Shown here: in pieces, positions 53,306 to 61,082 of the stretch
Layout: every line of letters begins with the position of its first letter
How positions within the stretch are numbered: the first letter of the stretch is position 1
NCBI RefSeq assembly: GCF_029223485.1
Contig: NZ_JARHTP010000013.1
Location: 248,001-312,000 of the forward strand
Direction: 5' to 3'
Source: Streptomyces coacervatus
Lineage (GTDB): Bacteria > Actinomycetota > Actinomycetes > Streptomycetales > Streptomycetaceae
Length of the DNA stretch: 64,000 nucleotides
The notes under the pieces: model-generated
What the model saw: only the letters and a program-made list of their open reading frames with translations
What the model was told of the DNA's origin: nothing
Databases searched by the model: none
Program-made: the position numbers and the translations under genes

Positions 53306-53664
53306 CAATCGGTTCGGTGGCCAAGGACGCTCAGGACCCGGTGGTGCGCCGCCGGGTCAGGGACTGATGTGAAGGGGAGTTGGCGGTGCGAAGCCAAAAG
53401 AACATCAGCTCCACCATCACGTGCACCGCGCCGAGCATGACGGGACAGCCGCCTGCTGAGGGAAAGAGCTGGCGGCGAGCGGCCGGGCAGCCGGTCGCGT
53501 CCACGCGCCAACACCGGTGCCGCGACGGTATATCAAACCTGCCTAGTGCTTTGACCGGCAAGGTTCGCCGGGTTGGCTGGGGCTGCGGCAGGGGTCTGCT
53601 CCAGTTGACATGACGGCCTTCCTCGCCACGGAGGAAGGTGTGTTTTCGGCGCTAATCTGGCTCC

Positions 53665-54165
53665 GTGACGCAGCATGTGAGCACGGTGGTGTTGATGTGT
53701 GGTCTTCCGGGGGCGGGCAAGACCACCTACGCGATGGAACTGGTGCGACGCGGTTATGTCCGACTCTCGATCGACGAGGTGGTCTGGCAACGACTCGGGC
53801 AGCGCGACGCCGGACTGGTACTGGAGGCGGCGGCGTTCGACGAGCTCAAGGAGGAGGTCCGCCGCGAGCAGCGGCAGCAGCTGGTCGAGCTGATGCTGGC
53901 CGGTCGCGACGTTGTAGTGGACTACAGCTTCTGGAGTCGCGCCGCCCGGGATGACTACAAGGCACTGGTTGAGAGCCACGGCTGCCGTTGGGAACTGGTC
54001 CATCTCAAGGCGGACCGGGCGACGCTGGGTGGTCGCCTTGAGGCCCGGAACGGCGAGGAGGGCGCCAACTCCGTCACAGTGAATGAGGAGCTGTTCAACC
54101 GCTACCTGGATAAATTCGAGGAACCGCATGGGGAAGGTGAGCAGGTCTTCATGCAATCGACTTGA
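53665..54165 (+). CDS. P-loop kinase-like protein carried inside the IS630-type element
   Basis: 166 residues from a GTG at 53665. TVVLMCGLPGAGKTTYAMEL holds the Walker A loop GLPGAGKTT, then YVRLSIDEVVW, VELMLAGRDVVVDYSFWSRA (Walker B-like), and a lid-like DRATLGGRLEARN. It belongs to the small AAA/zeta-like P-loop kinases often annotated as ATP-binding proteins; relatives phosphorylate nucleotides, sugars or antibiotics. It starts 88 bases inside the left inverted repeat and its 3' end overlaps the transposase 3' end by 17 bases. The stop, TGA at 54163-54165, lies in sequence that is transposase on the other strand. Confidence 0.8.
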   Translation: MTQHVSTVVLMCGLPGAGKTTYAMELVRRGYVRLSIDEVVWQRLGQRDAGLVLEAAAFDELKEEVRREQRQQLVELMLAGRDVVVDYSFWSRAARDDYKALVESHGCRWELVHLKADRATLGGRLEARNGEEGANSVTVNEELFNRYLDKFEEPHGEGEQVFMQST

Positions 54166-54913
54166 GGGCCTGAAGCCGTGCGGTCGGCTGGGAACGCCTG
54201 CCCCAGCGGAGGCCCTTCTGCCTGCGGATGCGGGCACGTTCGCGGCGCTGGGCGGCCAGCACGTCGGGGTGGCGGGCGTTCTTGATCCGCCAGCGCAGAC
54301 ATGCGTGCAGGGCCCGAGTCTGTGCGGTGTGGTTGCGGTGGTTGGGGTTGGCGATGCTGAACTGCCGTAGCGGACCCAAGTGAGCCTCGATCGGGTTGGC
54401 CCAGGACACGTAGGTCGGGGTGAAGCACAACTCGGTCCGGTTCTTCGTCGCCCAGCGCCGTATCTTGTCGCCATCGTGGGCGGACAGGTTGTCCAGGATG
54501 ACGTAGATCGGGGCACCGTCCGGGCGGGCTGCCCGGATCGACTTCAGCGCGGACAGGGTGTTCGCGGCACCCTTCGTGGCCGACTGGATGACGAAGTCCT
54601 CGTCGTCAATGCTGAGTAGGCGGGGACGGCCTCCCGCCCATTTAGGGTCCAGACAGGCCGGCCCGACCTCGTTGAACCGGTGAATCACGTCACGGAGGGT
54701 GTCCTCATCGGCCCGGACCAGCCTCGCGATCACCGGCACCCGATTCCCGCCGGCCGGGGCCAACAGCATCATCGCGCGCCGATACCGCACCGAACTGGTG
54801 CTGCCCCGGCGCACGATCTGCTTCCGCTTTTGCCCCTCTGGGTCGGTCAACCTGCGGACACGGACAGGCTCAGCCACCACACCCCAGCAGTTGGAACGGA
54901 CGTCTCCCCGCAT
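54149..54913 (-). pseudogene. IS630-family transposase with in-frame internal deletion
   Basis: 254 residues from the ATG at 54913, the first start inside the element. The N-terminal HTH part is intact (VRVRRLTDPEGQKRKQIVRR, ACLDPKWAGGRPRLLSIDDE). The text then jumps from FVIQSAT to KGAANTLSALKSIRAARPDG, whereas relatives have about 120 residues between these points including the first catalytic Asp. The second Asp (VILDNLSAHDGDKIRRWATK) and the Glu (ANPIEAHLGPLRQFSI) remain. The frame is kept through the deletion, so a stable shortened protein could be made, but it cannot catalyse transposition. Confidence 0.8.
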
Positions 54914-54962
54914 CCAACCGCCACGACGGCCAACCCGGCGAACCTTGCCGGTCAGAGCACTA

Positions 54963-55270
54963 GCGATGGCCCACCGTCTCGGGACCACGTTGAACCCCTT
55001 GCTTTCGGGGGCACAGAGGACCACCGAAACCCGGCACCGTTAGCGATGCACGATGCAGTATGAGCGGTCCGCTCGGACCAGGGCAGTGCACCCCGCACAT
55101 CTTTCTCGCCCTCTCATGAACTAGATCACGCCACTTCGCCCCCTTCTGCGTTGCGCCTGCAACGTGTGACACGAGAGGATGTTCGACGAGCTGTGAGGCG
55201 TGCGTGACACACCATCACGCCGCGGCGATCGTGCAGCAGTACTGCGTAACACGCTTACGGGGGTGGGTTG
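54963..55270. other. Intergenic stretch before the type VII locus
   Basis: 308 bases with no supportable gene. GCGTGACACACCATCACGC at 55202-55220 is a hyphenated palindrome with 6-bp arms about 50 bases before the first ESAT-6-like gene and could be an operator. Otherwise nothing stands out. Confidence 0.35.
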
Positions 55271-55603
55271 ATGAAGTTCGACATGGGCTCGACGACCCTG
55301 TCGGATCTCGGCAGGAGCACTGTCGGCTCGAGCGAGGACCTGGGCACGCTGATCAGGCTGCTGATCCAGGCTGCGGAGCCGCTGGAGGGCAAGTTCAACG
55401 GCGCGGGCAAGGCCGCGTTCGACGCGTTCAAGGCGCATGCCGACGAGATCACCAACGAGCTGAACGGCTCGCTCGGCGCGATCCTGGGCGGTCAGTCCGG
55501 CATGGACACCGCCTTCGGCTCCGGTGATGTGGAGCTGGGCGACAACGCGCACCAGAACATGGGCGCCGCCAACTTCGACGCGGCCCGCTTCGGCGCGCGC
55601 TGA
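55271..55603 (+). CDS. ESAT-6/WXG100-like small protein, type VII substrate candidate
   Basis: 110 residues from the ATG at 55271. It is mostly helical with a turn at the centre (EGKFNGAGKAAFDAFKAHAD), the place where WXG100 proteins have Trp-x-Gly; here FNG replaces WxG. The C-terminal third is Gly/Asn/Asp rich. The position at the head of a cluster with a second small helical protein, a toxin and EccD supports a secreted partner or chaperone role. Confidence 0.7.
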   Translation: MKFDMGSTTLSDLGRSTVGSSEDLGTLIRLLIQAAEPLEGKFNGAGKAAFDAFKAHADEITNELNGSLGAILGGQSGMDTAFGSGDVELGDNAHQNMGAANFDAARFGAR

Positions 55604-55675
55604 GCGCCGCAGCCGCCAAGCCGCCAAGCCGCCAAGTCGCCTGCACCGTCACCGTTTTCAAGGGGGAACGAGATC

Positions 55676-55987
55676 ATGGCTCAGAACCAGGATCGCCGCT
55701 CGTACGACACCGGCGCCTCCGTCGAGGTCCAGGGCAGCCTCGCGAGCGTCATCGGCCAGCTGGAGCGGGTGCTGACCGACCGCGACCGCGCGGTGAAGGC
55801 CGCGATGGCCGACTTCACCGCGGACGGCGTCGCCGACGAGTACCACGGCAAGGAGGTCCGCTGGCACCGCGCCGCGAGCGAGGTCCGCGAGATCATCCGG
55901 CTGGTCCGTACGACGCTGGAGCAGAACGACGGCACCGCGCAGTCGACCCTGGCCAAGGCCAAGGCGGCCGTCGACAACATCGGCTGA
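55676..55987 (+). CDS. ESAT-6-like (pore-forming ESAT-6 family) small protein
   Basis: 103 residues; ATG at 55676 with AAGGGGGAACGAG upstream. Two long helices are predicted around the motif ADEYHGKEVRWHRAASEVRE, where the YHGKE turn and a following Trp occupy the WxG position. This resembles the group annotated as pore-forming ESAT-6 family in Streptomyces. With the gene at 55271 it may form a heterodimer secreted by the Ecc machinery. Confidence 0.75.
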   Translation: MAQNQDRRSYDTGASVEVQGSLASVIGQLERVLTDRDRAVKAAMADFTADGVADEYHGKEVRWHRAASEVREIIRLVRTTLEQNDGTAQSTLAKAKAAVDNIG

Positions 55988-56047
55988 CCCGGCGACAGGC
56001 GCACGACGGGCGGATGCCCGGCAGGTACGGGGACGAGGGGGAATGCC

Positions 56048-56446
56048 GTGACGGGGTGGGACATCCATCCGGCCGGGGTGTACGGCGTGCTGTCCAGGAC
56101 GGGGACCGCGGCGAAGGACATGTCGGACGCGGGCTCGGCGATGCAAGGCAATCTTGAGGAGGCGGCCTCCGCGGCGGGGACGCTGACGAGTCAGTACGGG
56201 CCCTACACCAGCACGGCCGGCCTGGTCGGTTCGGCACTGGGCCAGTTCGCGGAGCACTGGGGCCGGGATCTGCTGTACATCGCCGAGCGGACTTCGAAGT
56301 CCCTGCACGGCGCGGATGAGGCCACCCAGCACTACCTGGCCGGCGCTCTGGAACAGGCGGGCAACGTGCAGCGGGCGGCGGCCAAGGAGCCACCGGTGCA
56401 CATGCCGGGCGAGGGCGGGACGGGCCGTCGTACGGAGGGCCGGTAG
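56048..56446 (+). CDS. DUF6507-like small protein of the type VII cluster
   Basis: 132 residues from a GTG at 56048. GWDIHPAGVYGVLSRTGTAA at the N-terminus and the helical remainder (LVGSALGQFAEHWGRDLLYI) match a small family I associate with DUF6507 in streptomycetes, always near ESAT-6-like genes. It ends two bases before the toxin gene, so it is co-translated and is a good candidate for a toxin-specific targeting or chaperone subunit. Confidence 0.7.
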   Translation: MTGWDIHPAGVYGVLSRTGTAAKDMSDAGSAMQGNLEEAASAAGTLTSQYGPYTSTAGLVGSALGQFAEHWGRDLLYIAERTSKSLHGADEATQHYLAGALEQAGNVQRAAAKEPPVHMPGEGGTGRRTEGR

Positions 56447-56448
56447 CA

Positions 56449-58854
56449 GTGGGCGACGAGGCGAAGCTGATCGACCCGTCCGGCATCCCGCACTTCATCG
56501 GCGACCTGGCCACGCTGGACACCGATGTGATGCTGCTGACCGCGGACGCGGGTCAGTTCCGGGCGTCCGGCTCGGATGTGCACACCGAGTTCCAGGGCCT
56601 GTCGGCGTTCTACCACGCACCGGAGGCGGAGCAGCTGTTTGCCACCACGCTGCCGGTGAAGCAGAAGTCGGACGCGTTCGCCGACGACCTGGAGAAGGTC
56701 ACCACGGCCCTGTCGGACTACAGCTTCGAAGTCCAGCCGCTGGTGCGGAAGTTGGACGCGCTGAAGGCGGATGCCACCGCGTTCGTGAACTCGCTGCCGG
56801 CCGGCGACGACTGGCGCAAGGACCAGGACAAGGTCGACCACAACAACGACCTGTGGCACGACGTCAACCACACGGTCGCCGCCTTCGAGGCCGCCGAACG
56901 CACCGCCTACAACAAGATCATGGCCCTGATCGGCGGCACCAAGCTGACCGCGGACGACGGCTCGCACGGCAAGAACATGTACGGCTACCAGGCCGACGAC
57001 CTCGACCACGCGCAGGCCACCCCGTGGGGCGCGCCGGTGGAGCGGGAGTACGAAGGCTGGTCCTGGCTGGTCCACCAGGGCAAACAGGTGTGGGACGGGG
57101 TCTGGCACGACGGCGTGATCGGCACGATCCACGGCGTGGGGACCCTGTTCGGCTCGGACGGCGGGGACGCGGCCGGCGAAGCCTGGAAGAACCTCGCCAA
57201 ACTGAGTACCGCCGGCGTGCTGACCACCAGCACGTTCGGTGCTTGGTGGCTGGTCCCGGCCGACAAACAGCCCTCCTGGCTGCGTGACTCGCGCACGGTC
57301 TACGTACAGGCCACGAAAGGGTTCGTCGCCTACGACCAGTGGAAGACCAACCCGGCCCGCGCGGCCGGCGCATTCGGCTTCAACGTCCTGACCGTGGCCG
57401 GCACCGAGGGCATCGGCAGCGCGGCAAGCGGAGCCGGCAAGGCCGGCGCCGCGGCCCGCGCCCTGTCGGTGGCAGGCAAGGTCGGCCGAGCCATCGACCC
57501 GATGACCTACGTAGGCAAGGTGGGCAAGTTCGCCTTCGTCAAGGTCGGCGACACCTTCGCCACGCTGAAGAACCTCCACACCGGCACCTACCTGGACATG
57601 GCGAACGCCGGCGAGAGGTATACGCCCGCCGAACACCCGCTGCCCCTGCGGGAACGCCCCGTCTCCGTGCCCCGCAGTGCCATCGAGTACATCGATGCCA
57701 ACGGCAACCCGGTCTATCTCACCAACGGCGGCCACATCCTCAACGCCGACGGCAGCCTCCGGCAACATGCCACGGAGGCCAAGACGGAACTGTCGGCCGA
57801 CGACCGTACAACCCTGGACTCCACCCCGCACACACCTCCATCGGGGGTTCGCATCCCCGAACCCATCGCAATTCATGGCGACAACTCGCCTGGCGCATCC
57901 GTGCACCCCCCGGCTGGAACCTCATCCCACCTGCCTAATGGCGATGCGGCCCACGACCTGGCGCACGGTGCGTCATCGAGCCACGAGCCGCCGACTACAC
58001 CCGGTCGCGGCCACTCTGGCGGTCCTGAAACCAGCGGGGATCACACGCCGACTGGCCACGAACCCATCCCGTCCAGGGACCACGGAGCTTCGGGACCGGA
58101 TGCTGGAGACCACGGCGGCGCATTGCCGCCAAGCGGCCACCACCTGACCGATGGTCCGAACGCCCTTCCAGAGCAGCCGCACGACTACAAGCCCATGGTG
58201 CGCGGTGGCGAGACCGAGCAGCAACTCCGAGACGCCATCAAGGGAATTCCTGGCAAACAGCGGCCGAAGCCAGATGTCCTGGATCGAGCACTCGAACGCC
58301 TGGCCTCAGAACCCAACGGCCAGCAGGTTGCCGATGTCATCGCCTCAGGACACTTCAATCAGAGCGAGGGCTTCGGTCAAGTCGTGTCATCGTTGGGCGC
58401 GCGCAAAGAAGGAATGTTCCAGCCTGGCGCTGACCAAATTCTCTTCGCCGACGACTTGGCCCGTAGTGGAATCCCTCCGCACGCCATCGACTTCGAACAC
58501 AAGATACCGGCTGGTGCAGATGCGGATATCCGCATCACTGACGAGTCCGGAGCGGTGTACACCTATCAAATGAAGCACCTCAACAACCCCATGGATCAGG
58601 TCTCCGAAATCACCAGGGGCAAGTATCTCTTGCAACTGGCGAGGACCGAAGCTGATCACCGCATTATGCTGGTAGATGGTGGTCGAGGAACGCGCGCCGA
58701 CTGGATGTCGAACGGGTCCTACGACGCCCTCATGGACATACATAACGGCGGGCGAGGCCCGAAGGGCGAAGGCATCACATTTGTCGTACGCCTGAAAGAC
58801 GGCACACTGGTGATCCCGCCTGACGCCAAGACCGACCCTAAGGACATGCTGTGA
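56449..58854 (+). CDS. Polymorphic toxin with C-terminal restriction-endonuclease-like nuclease domain
   Basis: 801 residues from a GTG at 56449. The first 200 residues are helical, LXG/WXG-like (FRASGSDVHTEFQGLSAFYH), as in type VII toxin heads. About 215-420 includes a hydrophobic alternating Gly/Ala region (AAGAFGFNVLTVAGTEGIGS) that may help translocation. A His/Pro/Gly-rich low-complexity linker spans 440-580. The tip (about 585-801) has FEHKIPAGADADIRITDE and GAVYTYQMKHL; Asp followed by Gln-x-Lys fits a PD-(D/E)xK nuclease core with Gln replacing Glu. DNA or RNA cleavage in a competitor is the expected action. The 3' end overlaps the next gene (GTGA), the probable immunity gene. Confidence 0.8.
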   Translation: MGDEAKLIDPSGIPHFIGDLATLDTDVMLLTADAGQFRASGSDVHTEFQGLSAFYHAPEAEQLFATTLPVKQKSDAFADDLEKVTTALSDYSFEVQPLVRKLDALKADATAFVNSLPAGDDWRKDQDKVDHNNDLWHDVNHTVAAFEAAERTAYNKIMALIGGTKLTADDGSHGKNMYGYQADDLDHAQATPWGAPVEREYEGWSWLVHQGKQVWDGVWHDGVIGTIHGVGTLFGSDGGDAAGEAWKNLAKLSTAGVLTTSTFGAWWLVPADKQPSWLRDSRTVYVQATKGFVAYDQWKTNPARAAGAFGFNVLTVAGTEGIGSAASGAGKAGAAARALSVAGKVGRAIDPMTYVGKVGKFAFVKVGDTFATLKNLHTGTYLDMANAGERYTPAEHPLPLRERPVSVPRSAIEYIDANGNPVYLTNGGHILNADGSLRQHATEAKTELSADDRTTLDSTPHTPPSGVRIPEPIAIHGDNSPGASVHPPAGTSSHLPNGDAAHDLAHGASSSHEPPTTPGRGHSGGPETSGDHTPTGHEPIPSRDHGASGPDAGDHGGALPPSGHHLTDGPNALPEQPHDYKPMVRGGETEQQLRDAIKGIPGKQRPKPDVLDRALERLASEPNGQQVADVIASGHFNQSEGFGQVVSSLGARKEGMFQPGADQILFADDLARSGIPPHAIDFEHKIPAGADADIRITDESGAVYTYQMKHLNNPMDQVSEITRGKYLLQLARTEADHRIMLVDGGRGTRADWMSNGSYDALMDIHNGGRGPKGEGITFVVRLKDGTLVIPPDAKTDPKDML

Positions 58855-59870
58855 TTACGACGGACCCGATCGGTGACTGGACCTGGGAGGCCACCTCCGA
58901 CGACCCCAGCGTCCAGCCCTCGCGCGCCGTTGAAGTCGCCGCAGCGGTCTGGAACGTCCTGGCCAGGGTAGGCATCGCGACTCCTGTCGCCGAGGTCAGT
59001 GTCACTGTGCGTTCGGTGGGCGACATGCGTGATATCCGTTTCGAGGAGACCGGGCTCCCCTTGGAAGAGGAGCCGCTTGCGCCCCACACGGCGTTGTCCC
59101 GTGCCGCATCCCAAGTCGATTCCCTGCAGGGTGACTTCGTCGTCGCTGTCCGCATGTGCTGCCCTGGCGTGTGGTCGGTCCCAGGAGCGCGGCATCGTGC
59201 TGAGCAGCTCTTCACCATTCAGGCCGACGTCTGGAAGCGTAGTCTCGTGGCAGTAACGCTGGAGACTTACTCGGACGCCTGGCTGACGATGGACACGCGC
59301 GGTCGTGAACAGATCGCCACGTACGGCGAGAACGCCCCACGGCTCGCGCTCGCTTTGAAAGAGGTTTCGGAGCTTTTCGGCTGCGCTCCCACGCCAGGTG
59401 ACGAGAACCGCTATGCGACGCCTACCGAGACCGGCTTCGAAGACATCAGGATCGCAGGGCCCGCATACATCGATGCATGGGGGACATTCGAGATCCCCGC
59501 CCGGTCACGACGGCTCCGGTCTTCCTTGCCAGCTTCCGAGGATGAGTACTCGGAGACCACCGAGAACCCCGTGTACTACTTCACCGTGCAGGACGACACG
59601 GGTCAGATCCTGGGCTACGTTTGGGCAGCGCAGGCGGACAACGCCGCTGGCTTTGAGCCCCGGACCGCAGCGGGCGAGCGGGCATTCGCGGCAGGGCGGG
59701 CGTGTGTGATGCAGTTGCGTGAGGCACATCGCTTGGGGCTCCCGGCATTGGATGCCTTGAGCTGGCTTGCCCAGCAACCCATTCAGGGCGGAATCGGCCA
59801 CATCCCGGAGAGGGAGCCTCGATCGTCCCCGTCCCTCGACTCCCTGGAAGAACTTTCAGGCAGCTGGTGA
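58851..59870 (+). CDS. Unrecognised protein, candidate immunity protein for the nuclease toxin
   Basis: 339 residues from a GTG at 58851 that overlaps the toxin stop. No signal peptide or membrane helix, so it is cytoplasmic. The first part (VAAAVWNVLARVGIATPVAE, ASQVDSLQGDFVVAVRMCCP) and the C-terminal acidic part (EDEYSETTENPVYYFTVQDD, GYVWAAQADNAAGFEPRTAA) match no immunity family I know. Position right behind the toxin tip, translational coupling, and the acidic C-terminal half are what one expects of a nuclease-neutralising protein. Its length is larger than most immunity proteins, so a two-domain protein is possible. Confidence 0.6.
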   Translation: MITTDPIGDWTWEATSDDPSVQPSRAVEVAAAVWNVLARVGIATPVAEVSVTVRSVGDMRDIRFEETGLPLEEEPLAPHTALSRAASQVDSLQGDFVVAVRMCCPGVWSVPGARHRAEQLFTIQADVWKRSLVAVTLETYSDAWLTMDTRGREQIATYGENAPRLALALKEVSELFGCAPTPGDENRYATPTETGFEDIRIAGPAYIDAWGTFEIPARSRRLRSSLPASEDEYSETTENPVYYFTVQDDTGQILGYVWAAQADNAAGFEPRTAAGERAFAAGRACVMQLREAHRLGLPALDALSWLAQQPIQGGIGHIPEREPRSSPSLDSLEELSGSW

Positions 59871-60699
59871 CGAGCGCGGCACGACACGCCAGGCCGAGCA
59901 CCTTGGACGGGGCCGACGTCCTGGACCTAGCCGAGGAGCTGGAAGACACCGTTCAAAGTCTGGGCACCTCGACCACCGTCTTCGGACTCGCCCTCAGCGA
60001 AGCCCTCATGCAGGTGCAAGCCCGTCGCGTCATCGATCCGAAGGCGTCTGAGCCCGAAACATGGCGTGCCACGGTATGGGCCATGCAGGTCGGTCATGCC
60101 GCTTTTGCTGCGGCAGCGACGACCGAGGGCATCGTGGAGTGCCGGATCATCGACGAGGTGCGCTCGCTCCCCGCAACGGGGCCGCAGTTCTACGCCAACG
60201 CGGGGAACTGGCTCACCGTCTTCTGGTTCGCCGTCATTTTCCACCAGTCCTGGGCCCTCAAGCCAGTACGTCTGCAGCGCGTCGACCCAGTGGTACACGT
60301 ACTCATCCCCATGTGCAAAAGTTGTCCGCCGCAATCGAAAATTCTTACCCGGAAGTCGCAACAATTGCTCCCCGGGATCTTCTCCAGAACATCCCCTACC
60401 CGCCGATCGATCTTTTCTACCATTTTCTACTCAGGGACCATGAAACCTTCAACGCCGCTTTGGTCGAGGCGCTGCAACTCCACAAGACCTACTGGACCGC
60501 TGACGCAAAGCGGGCGAACGACCTTGGTGGCTCCGTAGCCCTCCGCCCCTTGGCAATCGCGAGCCTGGCATACGATGCAGGCTTCACTATCAACGAGGAG
60601 TCCGACTACCTTCCGAAGAATCTCCTCGCACGTAAATGGGTAGGCAAGTTGACGGTCTGCCCCCCAGTTCACCGGTCTACCCCACCAGTGCGGCATTGA
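59867..60699 (+). pseudogene. Imm49-family immunity gene broken by a small internal inversion
   Basis: The frame starts at a GTG (59867) overlapping the preceding stop and reads VWAMQVGHAAFAAAATTEGI, VECRIIDEVRSLPATGPQFY, ANAGNWLTVFWFAVIF. The end of the family is in another frame: AAIENSYPEVATIAPRDLLQ, NAALVEALQLHKTYWTADAK, RPLAIASLAYDAGFTINEES. The expected central motif (DEYVYHWVDALQTYWLEGPG) is present only on the minus strand between about 60245 and 60312. Turning that segment round restores GLVQKLSAAIENS in frame. Short inverted repeats TTTTCCAC (60237-60244) and GTGCAAAA (60313-60320) flank it. About 22 codons before the motif are also lost. In this state only a truncated 223-residue product is made. 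Confidence 0.7.
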
Positions 60700-60766
60700 T
60701 GATGTCGCTGACCTTCACGCCGAAACCGCCGGACATCCGCTCCCTGGACCTACAAGGAATCGATAC

Positions 60767-61069
60767 ATGTCAGCCCAGGACTACGACAGCCAGCTCCTAG
60801 AGTCGGTCTCCGTCCGGCGGCGTCGGCTGCGGGATGCCGTGCTGTTCGGCGGGCAGCGCCAGCGGCGGACCGTGGATGAGCGGTTGGGCAAGGTGTTTGC
60901 GGGTGTGGTGATCGCTGCGGTGTTGTGTGCCGGGTGTGTGGGGTGGTCGTTCGTTTCGCATCGGGTTCTTGGGCAGAGCGGGCAGAGTTCGAACCCGTAC
61001 GGGACCTCGACCATGGTCCCGTCCTCACCGCCCACCCAAGCACCGACCGGTGCGTCTTCTGCCCGGTGA
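60767..61069 (+). CDS. Small single-pass membrane protein of the type VII locus
   Basis: 100 residues; ATG at 60767 with ACAAGGAATCG upstream. An Arg-rich cytoplasmic start (VRRRRLRDAVLF) precedes one membrane helix near residues 42-62 (GVVIAAVLCAGCVGWSFV) and a Ser/Pro/Thr-rich tail. The layout matches the small membrane proteins found before eccD in streptomycete type VII clusters. Function unknown; a machinery accessory is likely. Confidence 0.7.
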   Translation: MSAQDYDSQLLESVSVRRRRLRDAVLFGGQRQRRTVDERLGKVFAGVVIAAVLCAGCVGWSFVSHRVLGQSGQSSNPYGTSTMVPSSPPTQAPTGASSAR

Positions 61070-61082
61070 TAGGTTCGAACGC

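Larger units (their letters stand above)
53544..54962. mobile_element. IS630-type element with intact inverted repeats and a kinase passenger
   Basis: The 32 bases at 53546-53577 (starting GTGCTTTGACCGGCAAGG) are the reverse complement of 54929-54960 with a single mismatch. Each end is flanked by TA, inside CTAG, the target duplicated by IS630/Tc1-type transposases. The element is 1.4 kb. It carries an internally deleted transposase on the minus strand and a P-loop kinase on the plus strand that converge with a 17-base overlap. A relic of a related element ends at 26939-26970, where the transposase stop abuts the inverted repeat; here the kinase occupies that interval. Confidence 0.8.

Noticed and set aside
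53289..53543. Short minus-strand frames upstream of the IS630-type element
   Set aside because: Small, no good start or family match; only a terminator hairpin could be supported.
60245..60312. The inverted Imm49 segment as an active phase-variation switch
   Set aside because: The flanking repeats are only eight bases with one mismatch, no invertase gene is nearby, and codons are missing on one side, so a one-time rearrangement is the simpler explanation.
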